Part shown: positions 39,889 through 48,418 of the stretch, in pieces
How positions within the stretch are numbered: position 1 is the first letter of the stretch
Layout of the letters: every line of letters starts with the position of its first letter
Assembly: GCA_030694365.1 (NCBI GenBank)
Contig: JAUXYM010000004.1
Span: 1 to 64,000, forward strand
From: Nevskia sp.
Lineage (GTDB): Bacteria; Pseudomonadota; Gammaproteobacteria; Nevskiales; Nevskiaceae
Direction: 5' to 3'
DNA: 64,000 bases
The notes under the pieces: generated by a model
What the model was told of the DNA's origin: nothing
The model's input: only the letters and a program-made list of their open reading frames with translations
The model's database searches: none
Made by a program: the position numbers and the translations under genes

Positions 39889-40174
39889 GGGCCGACTAGG
39901 GTCTGTTGACAGCTACTTCGGTCACTGCGGCGGAGGTCGTTTAAGCCCAGTGCAACGAGCGAGGAGCGGCCAATAGTCGACCTATTGGCGCGACGAGCGA
40001 GGCAGCAATGGGCTCAAACGGCCCCGCCCCGAAGGGCTGCGGCCAAAAAGCCGCCAAGACTTCGTTGCGAACCTTGACCATAGGTAGACTATGGCCTGCG
40101 GTCCGCGCCTCGCTTGGCGGCTTTTTGACCTGCAGCGCAGCGACCGAAGTAACTGTCAACAGGCCCGCCGGCCC
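39889..40174. repeat. Structured multi-hairpin intergenic element
   Basis: Terminal imperfect inverted repeats (39889-39923/40142-40174) enclosing CCAATAG-TCGAC-CTATTGG, CCATAG-GTAGA-CTATGG and GGCCAAAAAGCCGCCAAG/CTTGGCGGCTTTTTGACC. Confidence 0.75.
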
Positions 40175-40194
40175 TTTTCTTGCGCATCGCTTTC

Positions 40195-41196
40195 ATGGCC
40201 ACCCCTCCGCTCCTGTCCGTCCGCCGCCTGCGCGTGCTTTATGCCAGGCGCGGCCTGCTTCCCGGGTTTATGTCTTGGGGCCGCGCAGCCGACATCCGCG
40301 CCATCGACGATCTGCACTTCGACCTTCAGCCCGGCGAGACGCTCGGCATCGTCGGCGAATCCGGCTGTGGCAAATCGACCCTGGCCCGCACCCTGGTTGG
40401 CCTGCAGGCAGCCACCTCGGGCTCCATCCGCTACAACGGCCGCGAACTGATCGGGCTGAGTCGAAAGGACTGGCGGCCGCTGCGCCGTGAAGTGCAACTG
40501 GTGTTCCAGGATCCGCTGGCCTCGTTGAGCCCGAAGATGAAGATCGTCGACATCGTCGCCGAGCCGCTCAAGGCGCTGCGGCCGGAGTTCGATGCGGCGG
40601 ATCGGCGCAGCCGCGCGCTGGCGCTGCTCGATCGGGTCGGCCTCGGCCCGGAACTGGCGGACCGCAAGCCGCGCGAGTTGTCCGGCGGCCAGGGCCAGCG
40701 CGTCGGCATTGCCCGGGCGCTGATCGTCGAGCCCAAGCTGCTGATCTGCGACGAACCGGTATCGGCGCTCGACGTCTCGATCCAGGCGCAGATCATCAAC
40801 CTGCTGTCCGACCTGGCCCGCGAACGCAATCTGGCGATGATCTTCATCGCCCACGACCTCGCCGTGGTTCGTCAGCTATCGGACCGGGTACTGGTGATGT
40901 ACCTCGGCAAGGTCATGGAACAGGGCCGCGCCGACAACGTCTACGCCCGGCCGCGCCACCCGTACACGCGGGCGCTGCTCGAAGCCGCGCCGGTGATCGA
41001 AGCCGATGGCAGCAGACCGACGAAGCGCCGGCTGCTCGGCGGCGACACGCCGAACCCGGCACAGCCACCAATGGGCTGCGTGTTCCACCCGCGCTGCCCA
41101 CTCGCCGAACACGCCTGTGTACAGAGCGTGCCGCTGCTGCGGCGGGTTGATGGCGAGCAGTACGCGGCTTGTCATTTTGTGGCGGCGGGCGGCTGA
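40195..41196 (+). CDS. Oligopeptide/dipeptide ABC transporter ATP-binding protein (OppF/DppF type), orphan
   Basis: GESGCGKSTLARTLVGL, LSGGQGQRVGIARALIVEPKLLICDEPVSALDVSIQAQ, C-terminal PHPYTRALLEA and CxxRCP-like FHPRCPLAEHAC. Confidence 0.9.
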   Translation: MATPPLLSVRRLRVLYARRGLLPGFMSWGRAADIRAIDDLHFDLQPGETLGIVGESGCGKSTLARTLVGLQAATSGSIRYNGRELIGLSRKDWRPLRREVQLVFQDPLASLSPKMKIVDIVAEPLKALRPEFDAADRRSRALALLDRVGLGPELADRKPRELSGGQGQRVGIARALIVEPKLLICDEPVSALDVSIQAQIINLLSDLARERNLAMIFIAHDLAVVRQLSDRVLVMYLGKVMEQGRADNVYARPRHPYTRALLEAAPVIEADGSRPTKRRLLGGDTPNPAQPPMGCVFHPRCPLAEHACVQSVPLLRRVDGEQYAACHFVAAGG

Positions 41197-41199
41197 CTT

Positions 41200-41835
41200 T
41201 TAGGCGGACGCCTGCCTGATCAAGGCAGCCATCGGGCAACCCGGCCCCTGGAATTGCGCTTCGAGCCCGGCTATGACGCCGGCCCGATCGGCAGCCGAGC
41301 GGTTCTGGCTGAGCTTGAGCTTGCCGACCATCCGGCTGATTTCGACTTCGAAGCCGACGATCGCCTGCATCAGCCTGGCAATGAATTCGGCGGGAGCATC
41401 GTCGATCTGCCACGGTGCGTCGAACCCGGACTCGTGCTGGCCGGTCAGCGCATCGAGCTGATCGCGCAGCCAGCCGGCGTCATTGACGATTCGCAGGCGG
41501 CCGTAGACGTGCACTGCCTCGTAGTTCCAGGTCGGGACAACGCGGCCGTCGACCGCTTTGGTCGCGTACCAGGAAGGCGAAACATAGGCGTCGACACCCG
41601 TGAACACCACGAGCGTTTCGACACCGGGATCGAAAGTCCGCCAGACCGGATTGGCGCGCGCCACGTGACCACGCAGCGTGCCCAGCCGCGACGCGGCTGA
41701 CTCCAGATGCATCGGGATATGGTTCGCTTCGAGTCCGTCGGCAGTCATCGTCACCAGCGTCGCAAGTGGCTGCGCGCGGATCAGTGCATGAAGAGCTTCC
41801 GTGCCGCTCTCGGCAAAGTGCGTTGGAACGTACAT
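41200..41835 (-). CDS. FMN-binding negative transcriptional regulator (PaiB family)
   Basis: MYVPTHFAESGTEALHALIRAQPLATLVT, ANHIPMHL, FTGVDAYVSPSWYATK, VPTWNYEAVHVYGRL. Confidence 0.92.
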   Translation of the reverse strand: MYVPTHFAESGTEALHALIRAQPLATLVTMTADGLEANHIPMHLESAASRLGTLRGHVARANPVWRTFDPGVETLVVFTGVDAYVSPSWYATKAVDGRVVPTWNYEAVHVYGRLRIVNDAGWLRDQLDALTGQHESGFDAPWQIDDAPAEFIARLMQAIVGFEVEISRMVGKLKLSQNRSAADRAGVIAGLEAQFQGPGCPMAALIRQASA

Positions 41836-41853
41836 CTCTTCACCTTTCGAATT

Positions 41854-42663
41854 TCAACCACACTTCGGCTTCTTCCCCGCCGCCTGCGCCTGCTGATACA
41901 CCGGCAAATCCTGCGGCAAGCGCGCCGCGATCTGGCGGATTCGGGTGTCATCGGACGGATGGCTGGATGCGAATTCCGGTGGCTTCTGGCCGCCGGCCTG
42001 GGCCATGTTCTGCCAGAGCTGCACGGCCTGGCGCGGGTCGAAACCAGCCTTGGCCATGTAGTCGAGGCCGAGCAGATCGGCCTCGCTTTCATGGGCGCGC
42101 GAGAACGGCAGCAGCACGCCGTACTGGGCACCGGCACCGAGTGCCGACATCAGCGCGCCGCCGCCGGCACCACCGCCGACGATCAACTGGGCGACCCCCA
42201 TGCCGAGGCCGGCGACCTGCTGCTGCGATACGCGCTCGTTCGAGTGGCCGGCGATCACGTGGGCAACTTCGTGGCCGATGACGGCGGCGAGTTGATCCTG
42301 CCCCTTGGCCACCTGAAGCAAGCCGGTGTAGACGCCGATCTTGCCGCCGGGCAAGGCGAAAGCGTTGACGTCCTTGGACTCGAACACCTTCACTTCCCAG
42401 ACGCCGCCGACTTCGCGGGTGATGGCATTGGCCACGCAGTTGACATAGGCCGTGGTCTGGCCGTTGCCGGTCACCGGGGTTTCCTTGGCGGTCTGCGCGA
42501 ACGCGGTGACGCCCATCTCGTTGAGGTCGGAATCCGGGTACAGCTTGAGCTGGCTGCGGCCGAGCGGCGAGGTCGCGCAAGCGACGACTGCGGTGGCGGA
42601 CAACAGGCTCAGCAACAGTTTCTGACGGCGTTTCTGACGGCTCGGGTGGCAATTCATGATCAT
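41854..42663 (-). CDS. M48 family metalloprotease (LoiP/YcaL-like)
   Basis: VIGHEVAHVIAGHSNER (HExxH), FSRAHESEADLLGLDYMAKAGFDP, lipoprotein-like N-terminus. Confidence 0.9.
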   Translation of the reverse strand: MIMNCHPSRQKRRQKLLLSLLSATAVVACATSPLGRSQLKLYPDSDLNEMGVTAFAQTAKETPVTGNGQTTAYVNCVANAITREVGGVWEVKVFESKDVNAFALPGGKIGVYTGLLQVAKGQDQLAAVIGHEVAHVIAGHSNERVSQQQVAGLGMGVAQLIVGGGAGGGALMSALGAGAQYGVLLPFSRAHESEADLLGLDYMAKAGFDPRQAVQLWQNMAQAGGQKPPEFASSHPSDDTRIRQIAARLPQDLPVYQQAQAAGKKPKCG

Positions 42664-42736
42664 CGGATGTCTTCGGGAAGTTCTCGGTTCGGGCCGCGCT
42701 ATATTCGGCGCGTTCCCTTGAAACCAGTTTACGAGG

Positions 42737-43243
42737 TTGGCGATGGCTTTGAGACCGCTGCTGCTGCGCATGATTCCTGGCTTTCTTGCGCTGCTGGCCA
42801 TGCTGCCTGGCAGCACGATCGCAGCCGATCAGACCAAGCTGGCGATCGGCCCCGATCCGGCGCTGTCGCCGGCCGCCGTCGTGCAATTGCAACTGGCCGC
42901 ACTGGCCAAGGTCGACCAGCCGGTGCGCGATGCCGGCTTCACGATCGTGTTCGGCTTCGCTTCGCCCGGCAACCGCAGCCAGACCGGGCCGCTGGCGCAT
43001 TTCGCAGCGCTGATCCGCGAAACCTATCCAGCCATGCTCAACCACCGCAGCTCGACCCTGGCACCGCTGATCAGCGAAGGCCGACAGGCGATCCAGGGCG
43101 TCGAGCTGATCGACCGCAGCGGTGTCAGCCACCGCTATGTGTTCGCGCTCAGCAAGCAGACTGACGGCCCGTACAAGGACTGCTGGCTGACCGACAGCGT
43201 CTACCAGGCGGATCAGGACGGCGAGCCGGAAGTGGCGATCTGA
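42737..43243 (+). CDS. Exported DUF4864-like protein
   Basis: Signal peptide; AVVQLQLAALAKVDQPVRDAGFTIVFGFASPGNRSQTGPLAHFAALIR. Family assignment tentative. Confidence 0.6.
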   Translation: MAMALRPLLLRMIPGFLALLAMLPGSTIAADQTKLAIGPDPALSPAAVVQLQLAALAKVDQPVRDAGFTIVFGFASPGNRSQTGPLAHFAALIRETYPAMLNHRSSTLAPLISEGRQAIQGVELIDRSGVSHRYVFALSKQTDGPYKDCWLTDSVYQADQDGEPEVAI

Positions 43244-43276
43244 TGGGGATCTGAAGGGCCATCAGCCGCTGCTGAC

Positions 43277-44077
43277 TCAGCCGCCGAGCGCCTTCTTGAT
43301 GCCGTTGCCCATCGCGGTGACGCCGCCCAGCGACCAGCCGCCGTCGACCGGCAGCACCACGCCGGTGACGTAGCGGGCCAGCGGGCTGGACAACCACATC
43401 GCCGCCTGGGCGATGTCGTCGGTGTTGCCGAAACAGCCCATCGGCACGCTGTCCAGCACCATCTGGTTGGCGCGCTCGTTGGGGGCGAGGCGGCGCATGC
43501 CTTCGGTGCCTTCGATCGGCCCCGGCGAAATCGAATTGACCCGCACGCCGAGCGGGCCCCACTCGATCGCCGCGACCCGGGTGACCATGTCGACACCGGC
43601 CTTGGCGGCGCAGACGTGCATCTGGAATTCCATCGCAATCCAGGCCTGCGGCGCGCTGAGGTTGATCACCGATGCGCCCGGCTTGCTCAGGTACGGAAAC
43701 GCGGCGCGGACGACGTGGAAAGTGCCGAGCAGATCGATATCGACCACTGACTTGAAGCCGTTCGGCGAGATGCCCATCGCCGGCGACGGGAAGTTGCCGG
43801 CAGCGCCGGAGATCAGCACGTCGATATTGCCGAGGCGCAGCGAGCAATCCTTGAATGCGGCATCGACGGCCGCGTAGTCGCGGACATCGGCCGAGTAGCC
43901 GATCACTTCGCCGCCGTGCTGTTTGAGTTCAGCGACCGCCGCGTCGACCTTGTCCTGGCTGCGCGACATCACCGCCAGCTTGGCGCCGGCTTTCGCGAAG
44001 CCGTGGGCGATGCCGAGATTGATGCCGCTGGTGCCGCCGGAAACGAATACCGTCTTGCCGCTGTAGTCGTAGCCCAT
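43277..44077 (-). CDS. SDR family oxidoreductase (2,4-dienoyl-CoA reductase-like)
   Basis: VFVSGGTSGINLGIAHGFAKAGA, ISGAAGNFPSPAMGISPNGFKSVVDIDLLGTFHV. Confidence 0.85.
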   Translation of the reverse strand: MGYDYSGKTVFVSGGTSGINLGIAHGFAKAGAKLAVMSRSQDKVDAAVAELKQHGGEVIGYSADVRDYAAVDAAFKDCSLRLGNIDVLISGAAGNFPSPAMGISPNGFKSVVDIDLLGTFHVVRAAFPYLSKPGASVINLSAPQAWIAMEFQMHVCAAKAGVDMVTRVAAIEWGPLGVRVNSISPGPIEGTEGMRRLAPNERANQMVLDSVPMGCFGNTDDIAQAAMWLSSPLARYVTGVVLPVDGGWSLGGVTAMGNGIKKALGG

Positions 44078-44107
44078 GGTCAGGTCCGAGTGGGAAAAGT
44101 TGGGAGG

Positions 44108-44896
44108 TCAGGCCGTCGGGGTCCAGCGCAGCGTGTCGAGAAGCTGCTGGTGCAGGCCGGGTGTGGCGGCGCAGACGCTGGTGGTGTCGAGGCCGAGCGG
44201 CTGGCCTTCAAGATCGGTGAACACGCCGCCGGCTTCTTGAACGATGACGCTGAGGGCGGCGATGTCGAGGATGTTGACGTCGGACTCGACGACGGCGTCG
44301 ATCTTGCCGGCCGCCAGCAGATGGTAGTGCAGGAAATCGCCGTAGCCACGAATGCGGTGGAGCTTCGGAATCAGCTCGCCGAGCCGCGCCCAGGCCGGGC
44401 TGTTCGCCAGCCGCGCGAGATTGCCGGTCGAGAAGCTCGTCTTCGCCAGCGTGTTGGCCGATGAAACCTGCAGACGCTGGTTGTCGCACCAGGCGCCCTG
44501 GCCCTTCTCGGCAAACATCACTTCGCCGAGCGCGCCATCCCAGCACGGTGCCGAGGACACGCCGAGCACCAGCTCGCCCTTGTGCATCAGCGCGATCTGG
44601 GTGGAGAACATCGGATAGCCGCGGACGAAACTCTTGGTGCCATCGATCGGGTCGATCAGCCACAGGTGTTCGTTATCGCCGGCCTCACGGCCCAGCTCTT
44701 CGCCGTAGAAGCCGTGGTTCGGGAAGTGGCTTTTCAGCACCGCTTTGATGGTCGCTTCGGCGGCGATGTCGGCCTCGGTCACCGGGCTCGAATCGGCCTT
44801 GTAGTCGACCGAAAACTGGCCGCGATAAGCCATGCGGATCACCGCCGCAGCGGCTTCAGCGGCTTCCAGCGCCGCAGCGAGATAAGGACTGGTCAC
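44108..44896 (-). CDS. Inositol-monophosphatase/histidinol-phosphatase family protein
   Basis: YGEELGREAG, LWLIDPIDGTKSFVRGYPMF; GTG start at 44896. Confidence 0.85.
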   Translation of the reverse strand: MTSPYLAAALEAAEAAAAVIRMAYRGQFSVDYKADSSPVTEADIAAEATIKAVLKSHFPNHGFYGEELGREAGDNEHLWLIDPIDGTKSFVRGYPMFSTQIALMHKGELVLGVSSAPCWDGALGEVMFAEKGQGAWCDNQRLQVSSANTLAKTSFSTGNLARLANSPAWARLGELIPKLHRIRGYGDFLHYHLLAAGKIDAVVESDVNILDIAALSVIVQEAGGVFTDLEGQPLGLDTTSVCAATPGLHQQLLDTLRWTPTA

Positions 44897-45018
44897 ACAG
44901 CACTCCGGCAGACCGCGCTTCGCGGGGCGGCGAATGATAAACCGCTGGCTCCCGGCAGGCCGGCGCAGCAACATCCCGGCGGCCAGATCGTGGGTCTTGA
45001 TATCATTTCTCCGTTCGC

Positions 45019-45228
45019 AGGTGCCCGCATCCCCGCTCGACAGGGGATCCGGGTTAAACGGGAAGCTGGTGCGCGTTCGCTGTCATCGAACGCTATTCCG
45101 GCGCTGCCCCCGCAACGGTAGATGGGAGTACTTCGGCCCAACGCCACTGGATCGTGTCTCGATCCGGGAAGGCGTCGAAGGAAGCGGCCGCACGCCGTTT
45201 CACCCATGAGCCCGGAGACCGGCCTGGA
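45019..45228 (+). promoter_or_regulatory. Cobalamin (adenosylcobalamin) riboswitch
   Basis: aggtgcccg...ggGTTAAACGGGAAgctggtg...GCTGCCCCCGCAACGGTA...GGGAAGGcg...gaGCCCGGAGACCGGCCtg immediately upstream of btuB. Confidence 0.97.
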
Positions 45229-45302
45229 ACGGGTCCGTGCGCATCCTGCGCGCGGCGAGTCCGGCTGGTGACCTGCGGGGACGCGGGTCGCAGGAGAAAT
45301 CG

Positions 45303-47165
45303 ATGAAATCCGTGTTGTTGACGGCGCTCTGTGCAGCGCCCTTGTTCTGCTTTGCCCAAACCGCTGCTCCCGACAGCAATGCTGCGGATGACGCCGCCAG
45401 CGTCACCCTCGATCCGGTGCTGGTCACCGCGTCGCGCACGCCGCAGCCGCAATCGCAGACCCTGGCCGCGACCATCGTCATCGATCGCGCCCAGATCGAA
45501 GCTGCCCAGGCCGGTGACCTCGCCGACCTGCTGCGCTTCAACGCCGGTCTCGATATCGGCCGTACCGGCGGCCCCGGCCAGACCGCCTCGGTGTTCATCC
45601 GGGGTGGCGAGTCGAACCACACGCTGGTGCTGATCGACGGCGTCCGCGTCAATCCGGCCACCTCCGGCGGTGCGGCGCTGCAGAACCTGGTGCCGGACAT
45701 GATCGAGCGCATTGAAATCGTCAAAGGGCCGCGTACCACGCTGTACGGCTCGGATGCGATCGCCGGCGTCATCAACATCATCACCCGCTCGCCGGGCAAG
45801 CAGCAGATCGACGCCAGCCTGCGCGGCGGCAGCTATGGCACCGTTGGCGGCAGCGCGCACTACGCCAATACCATCGGCGACTACGGCCTGTCGGTGGAGA
45901 CCGAACAGCAGAAGACCGACGGCTTCCCGGCCTGCGTCGGCACCGATGTCGACAGCGAGTTCCGTAACAATTCCGTGAACGTCAAAGGCACGGCAAAAAC
46001 CGGCATCGCCCGCTTCGAGGCCCGCGCGTTCAACGCCCAGGGCAAGACCGAATACTTCGGCGGCGGTTGTGATCCGACCTTCGGCCTGAACCCGACGGCT
46101 CTGGATTTCCGCAACCAGACCTTGGCGCTGGCCGCCTCGTCGCAGTTGCTGAGCAACTGGGATTCGACCCTGAGCTTAAGCCGCAGCGAAGACCGCAGCC
46201 GCCAGTACAACCAGACCGACAGCGTGCGCACCATCCGCCCGCAACTGGACTGGCAGAACACGGTCACCGTGCTGCCCGGCCTGCGCGCGCTGTTCGGCGG
46301 CCAGGTCAGCCAGGAGCGGGTCGATAGCTACAGCAGTTTCGGCGCGCCGATCAACCAGACCATCGATCTCTACAACGCCTTCCTGCAGGGCCAGTACGAC
46401 AACGACCACAATCACCTGCTGCTGGCCGGCAGCGTGCTGGACCACGATGCCTTCGGCAGCCGCTTGTCCTGGAATGCCGAATACGGCTACGACCTGTACG
46501 TGAAGCCGCTGTACAAGACGACGCTGATTGCCGCCGCCGGCACCGGCTTCCGGGCCCCGGACGCCACCGATCGCTTCGGCTTCGGTGGTGATCCGAATCT
46601 GGCGCCGGAACGCGCGCAGAACCTCGAAGTCGGCGTCCGCCAGCGCTGGGGTGCCAACCAGACCTGGGATCTGCGCGCCTTCCGCACCCGGATCAAGAAC
46701 CTGATCAGCGTCGAATACGATCCGGCCAACAACCAGGACGTCGACTTCGGCTTCCGCGCCGTCAACATCGACCGCGCCAAGAACAGCGGCCTGGAAGCGA
46801 CCTACCGCTACGCCGACGCGCTGTGGAGCGGCACCTTGACCGGCATCATCCAGAACCCGAAGGATCGCAGCGACGACAGCTCGCTGCTGCGTCGCGCCCG
46901 GCGCAGCGTCACCGCGCAACTGCGTCGCGACATCGGCCGCTTCTATGTCTCGACCGACGTGCTCGGCAGCAGCGAACGGGCGGACTTCGGTGCCCGGAAC
47001 GCCGGCTACACGCTGTGGAACCTCGGTGCCGGCGTGCGCCTGCCGCAGGGCTTCAGCCTGTCGACACGGATCGAGAACCTGCTCGACCGCGACTACCAGA
47101 CCGCCGCCGGCTATCGTCAGCCGGGCCTGTCCGCTTATGCGACGCTGCGCTGGCAGTACCTCTGA
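45303..47165 (+). CDS. btuB: TonB-dependent vitamin B12 receptor
   Basis: DPVLVTASRTPQPQSQTLAATIVIDRAQIE TonB box/plug, KGPRTTLYGSDAIAGVINIITR, C-terminal LRWQYL; preceded by a B12 riboswitch. Confidence 0.93.
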   Translation: MKSVLLTALCAAPLFCFAQTAAPDSNAADDAASVTLDPVLVTASRTPQPQSQTLAATIVIDRAQIEAAQAGDLADLLRFNAGLDIGRTGGPGQTASVFIRGGESNHTLVLIDGVRVNPATSGGAALQNLVPDMIERIEIVKGPRTTLYGSDAIAGVINIITRSPGKQQIDASLRGGSYGTVGGSAHYANTIGDYGLSVETEQQKTDGFPACVGTDVDSEFRNNSVNVKGTAKTGIARFEARAFNAQGKTEYFGGGCDPTFGLNPTALDFRNQTLALAASSQLLSNWDSTLSLSRSEDRSRQYNQTDSVRTIRPQLDWQNTVTVLPGLRALFGGQVSQERVDSYSSFGAPINQTIDLYNAFLQGQYDNDHNHLLLAGSVLDHDAFGSRLSWNAEYGYDLYVKPLYKTTLIAAAGTGFRAPDATDRFGFGGDPNLAPERAQNLEVGVRQRWGANQTWDLRAFRTRIKNLISVEYDPANNQDVDFGFRAVNIDRAKNSGLEATYRYADALWSGTLTGIIQNPKDRSDDSSLLRRARRSVTAQLRRDIGRFYVSTDVLGSSERADFGARNAGYTLWNLGAGVRLPQGFSLSTRIENLLDRDYQTAAGYRQPGLSAYATLRWQYL

Positions 47166-47171
47166 CGGCGA

Positions 47172-47265
47172 GAAGCAGTTGCTAGTAGCTAGTGGCTAGT
47201 TTCCAGAGAAGCAAGGCCGCTTCTGCTTCTCTGGAAACCAATAACCAACAACTGGAAACTGCTTC
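47172..47265. repeat. Intergenic hairpin element (copy 1 of a tagtggctagt/ctgaccactgaccac-type repeat)
   Basis: Perfect 14-bp stem TTTCCAGAGAAGCA (47200-47213)/TGCTTCTCTGGAAA (47224-47237) nested in GAAGCAGTT (47172-47180)/AACTGCTTC (47257-47265). Confidence 0.7.
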
Positions 47266-47307
47266 ATCTTCTGACCACTGACCACCCACCACCGGACACT
47301 GCTTTTC

Positions 47308-47853
47308 ATGGGCAACCGACTTTCAAAAATCGTCACCCGCACCGGCGACAAGGGCACCACCGGCCTGTCGAGTGGCGAACGGGTGCCGAAGACCCATCTG
47401 CGCGTGCAGGCGATGGGCGATGTCGATGAACTGAACTGCTGCGTCGGCCTGATGCTGGTGCAGACCCTGCCGGACAGCATCCGCACTCCGCTGGCGCGTA
47501 CCCAGCACGAGCTGTTCGATCTCGGCGGCGAACTGTCGATGCCGGGCTTCGAACTGGTCAAGGAAAGCTATCTGGCGCGCATCGACGGCGAGCTGGAAAC
47601 GCTCAACGAAAGCCTGCCGCCGCTGAAGGAATTCGTGCTGCCGGGTGGCAATCCGGCGGCAGCGGCGGCCCATCTGGCGCGGGCGGTGGCACGCCGTGCC
47701 GAGCGTGCGGTGTGGGCGCTGCATGCCGACGAGGCGATCAGCCCGCTGGTGCCGCAGTACCTCAATCGCCTGTCCGACTACCTGTTCGTCTGCTGCCGGG
47801 TGCTGGCCCGCCAGGACGGTGGCCAGGAAGTCAGCTGGAAGCGCAGCGAGTAG
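47308..47853 (+). CDS. ATP:cob(I)alamin adenosyltransferase (PduO type)
   Basis: GNRLSKIVTRTGDKGTTGLSSGERVPKTHLRVQAMGDVDELNC, ARAVARRAERAVWAL, LNRLSDYLFVCCR. Confidence 0.95.
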   Translation: MGNRLSKIVTRTGDKGTTGLSSGERVPKTHLRVQAMGDVDELNCCVGLMLVQTLPDSIRTPLARTQHELFDLGGELSMPGFELVKESYLARIDGELETLNESLPPLKEFVLPGGNPAAAAAHLARAVARRAERAVWALHADEAISPLVPQYLNRLSDYLFVCCRVLARQDGGQEVSWKRSE

Positions 47854-47865
47854 CTTCAGCGCCGA

Positions 47866-48351
47866 TCAGGGCTTGGCCAGCGGATCCTTGTAGTCGGCCG
47901 GATTGCGGCGCGGCACGCGGGTCGACGCACCGGGACGGGTGACGCCCTTGGCATCCTCGTTTTCGACGGCGGTTTCCAGAAACTGCTGCGAATCGTCGTT
48001 GAGATTGTTCGGGTCTTTGGCCAGATCGCCGTACCACTGCTGCAGCTTTTCGAGGCGATCGAGCTTGTGCTCTTCCTCAGTACCGAGACCCGGCAGCCGC
48101 TTGGCCTGATTGCGGCGCTTACGATCGCCCTTGGTCAGTTGGTCGACCTCGCCTTCAACCTTCACTTCCGGCATTTGGACGACCGGCGAAGTACCGTCCT
48201 TGCCTTTCTCCGGCACCGCTTGCGGCGCACCCGTCAGCCCCTGACCCTCCTTGAGCAATAGCTGGGCGTGGGCAGCGGGCAGCACGGCCAGCAGCGCTGC
48301 CGCCAGCAGCGGAACCAGGACGGCGTGACGCAGCTTGGGCTTCAGGGACAT
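47866..48351 (-). CDS. Hypothetical exported protein
   Basis: Signal peptide and charged low-complexity mature region; no family recognised. Confidence 0.55.
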   Translation of the reverse strand: MSLKPKLRHAVLVPLLAAALLAVLPAAHAQLLLKEGQGLTGAPQAVPEKGKDGTSPVVQMPEVKVEGEVDQLTKGDRKRRNQAKRLPGLGTEEEHKLDRLEKLQQWYGDLAKDPNNLNDDSQQFLETAVENEDAKGVTRPGASTRVPRRNPADYKDPLAKP

Positions 48352-48418
48352 GAACGGCTCCATCGAAAAAAGGTTGATCGGGACTGTAGCTCAGCGCGTC
48401 CCGTCTCACTGACGTACC

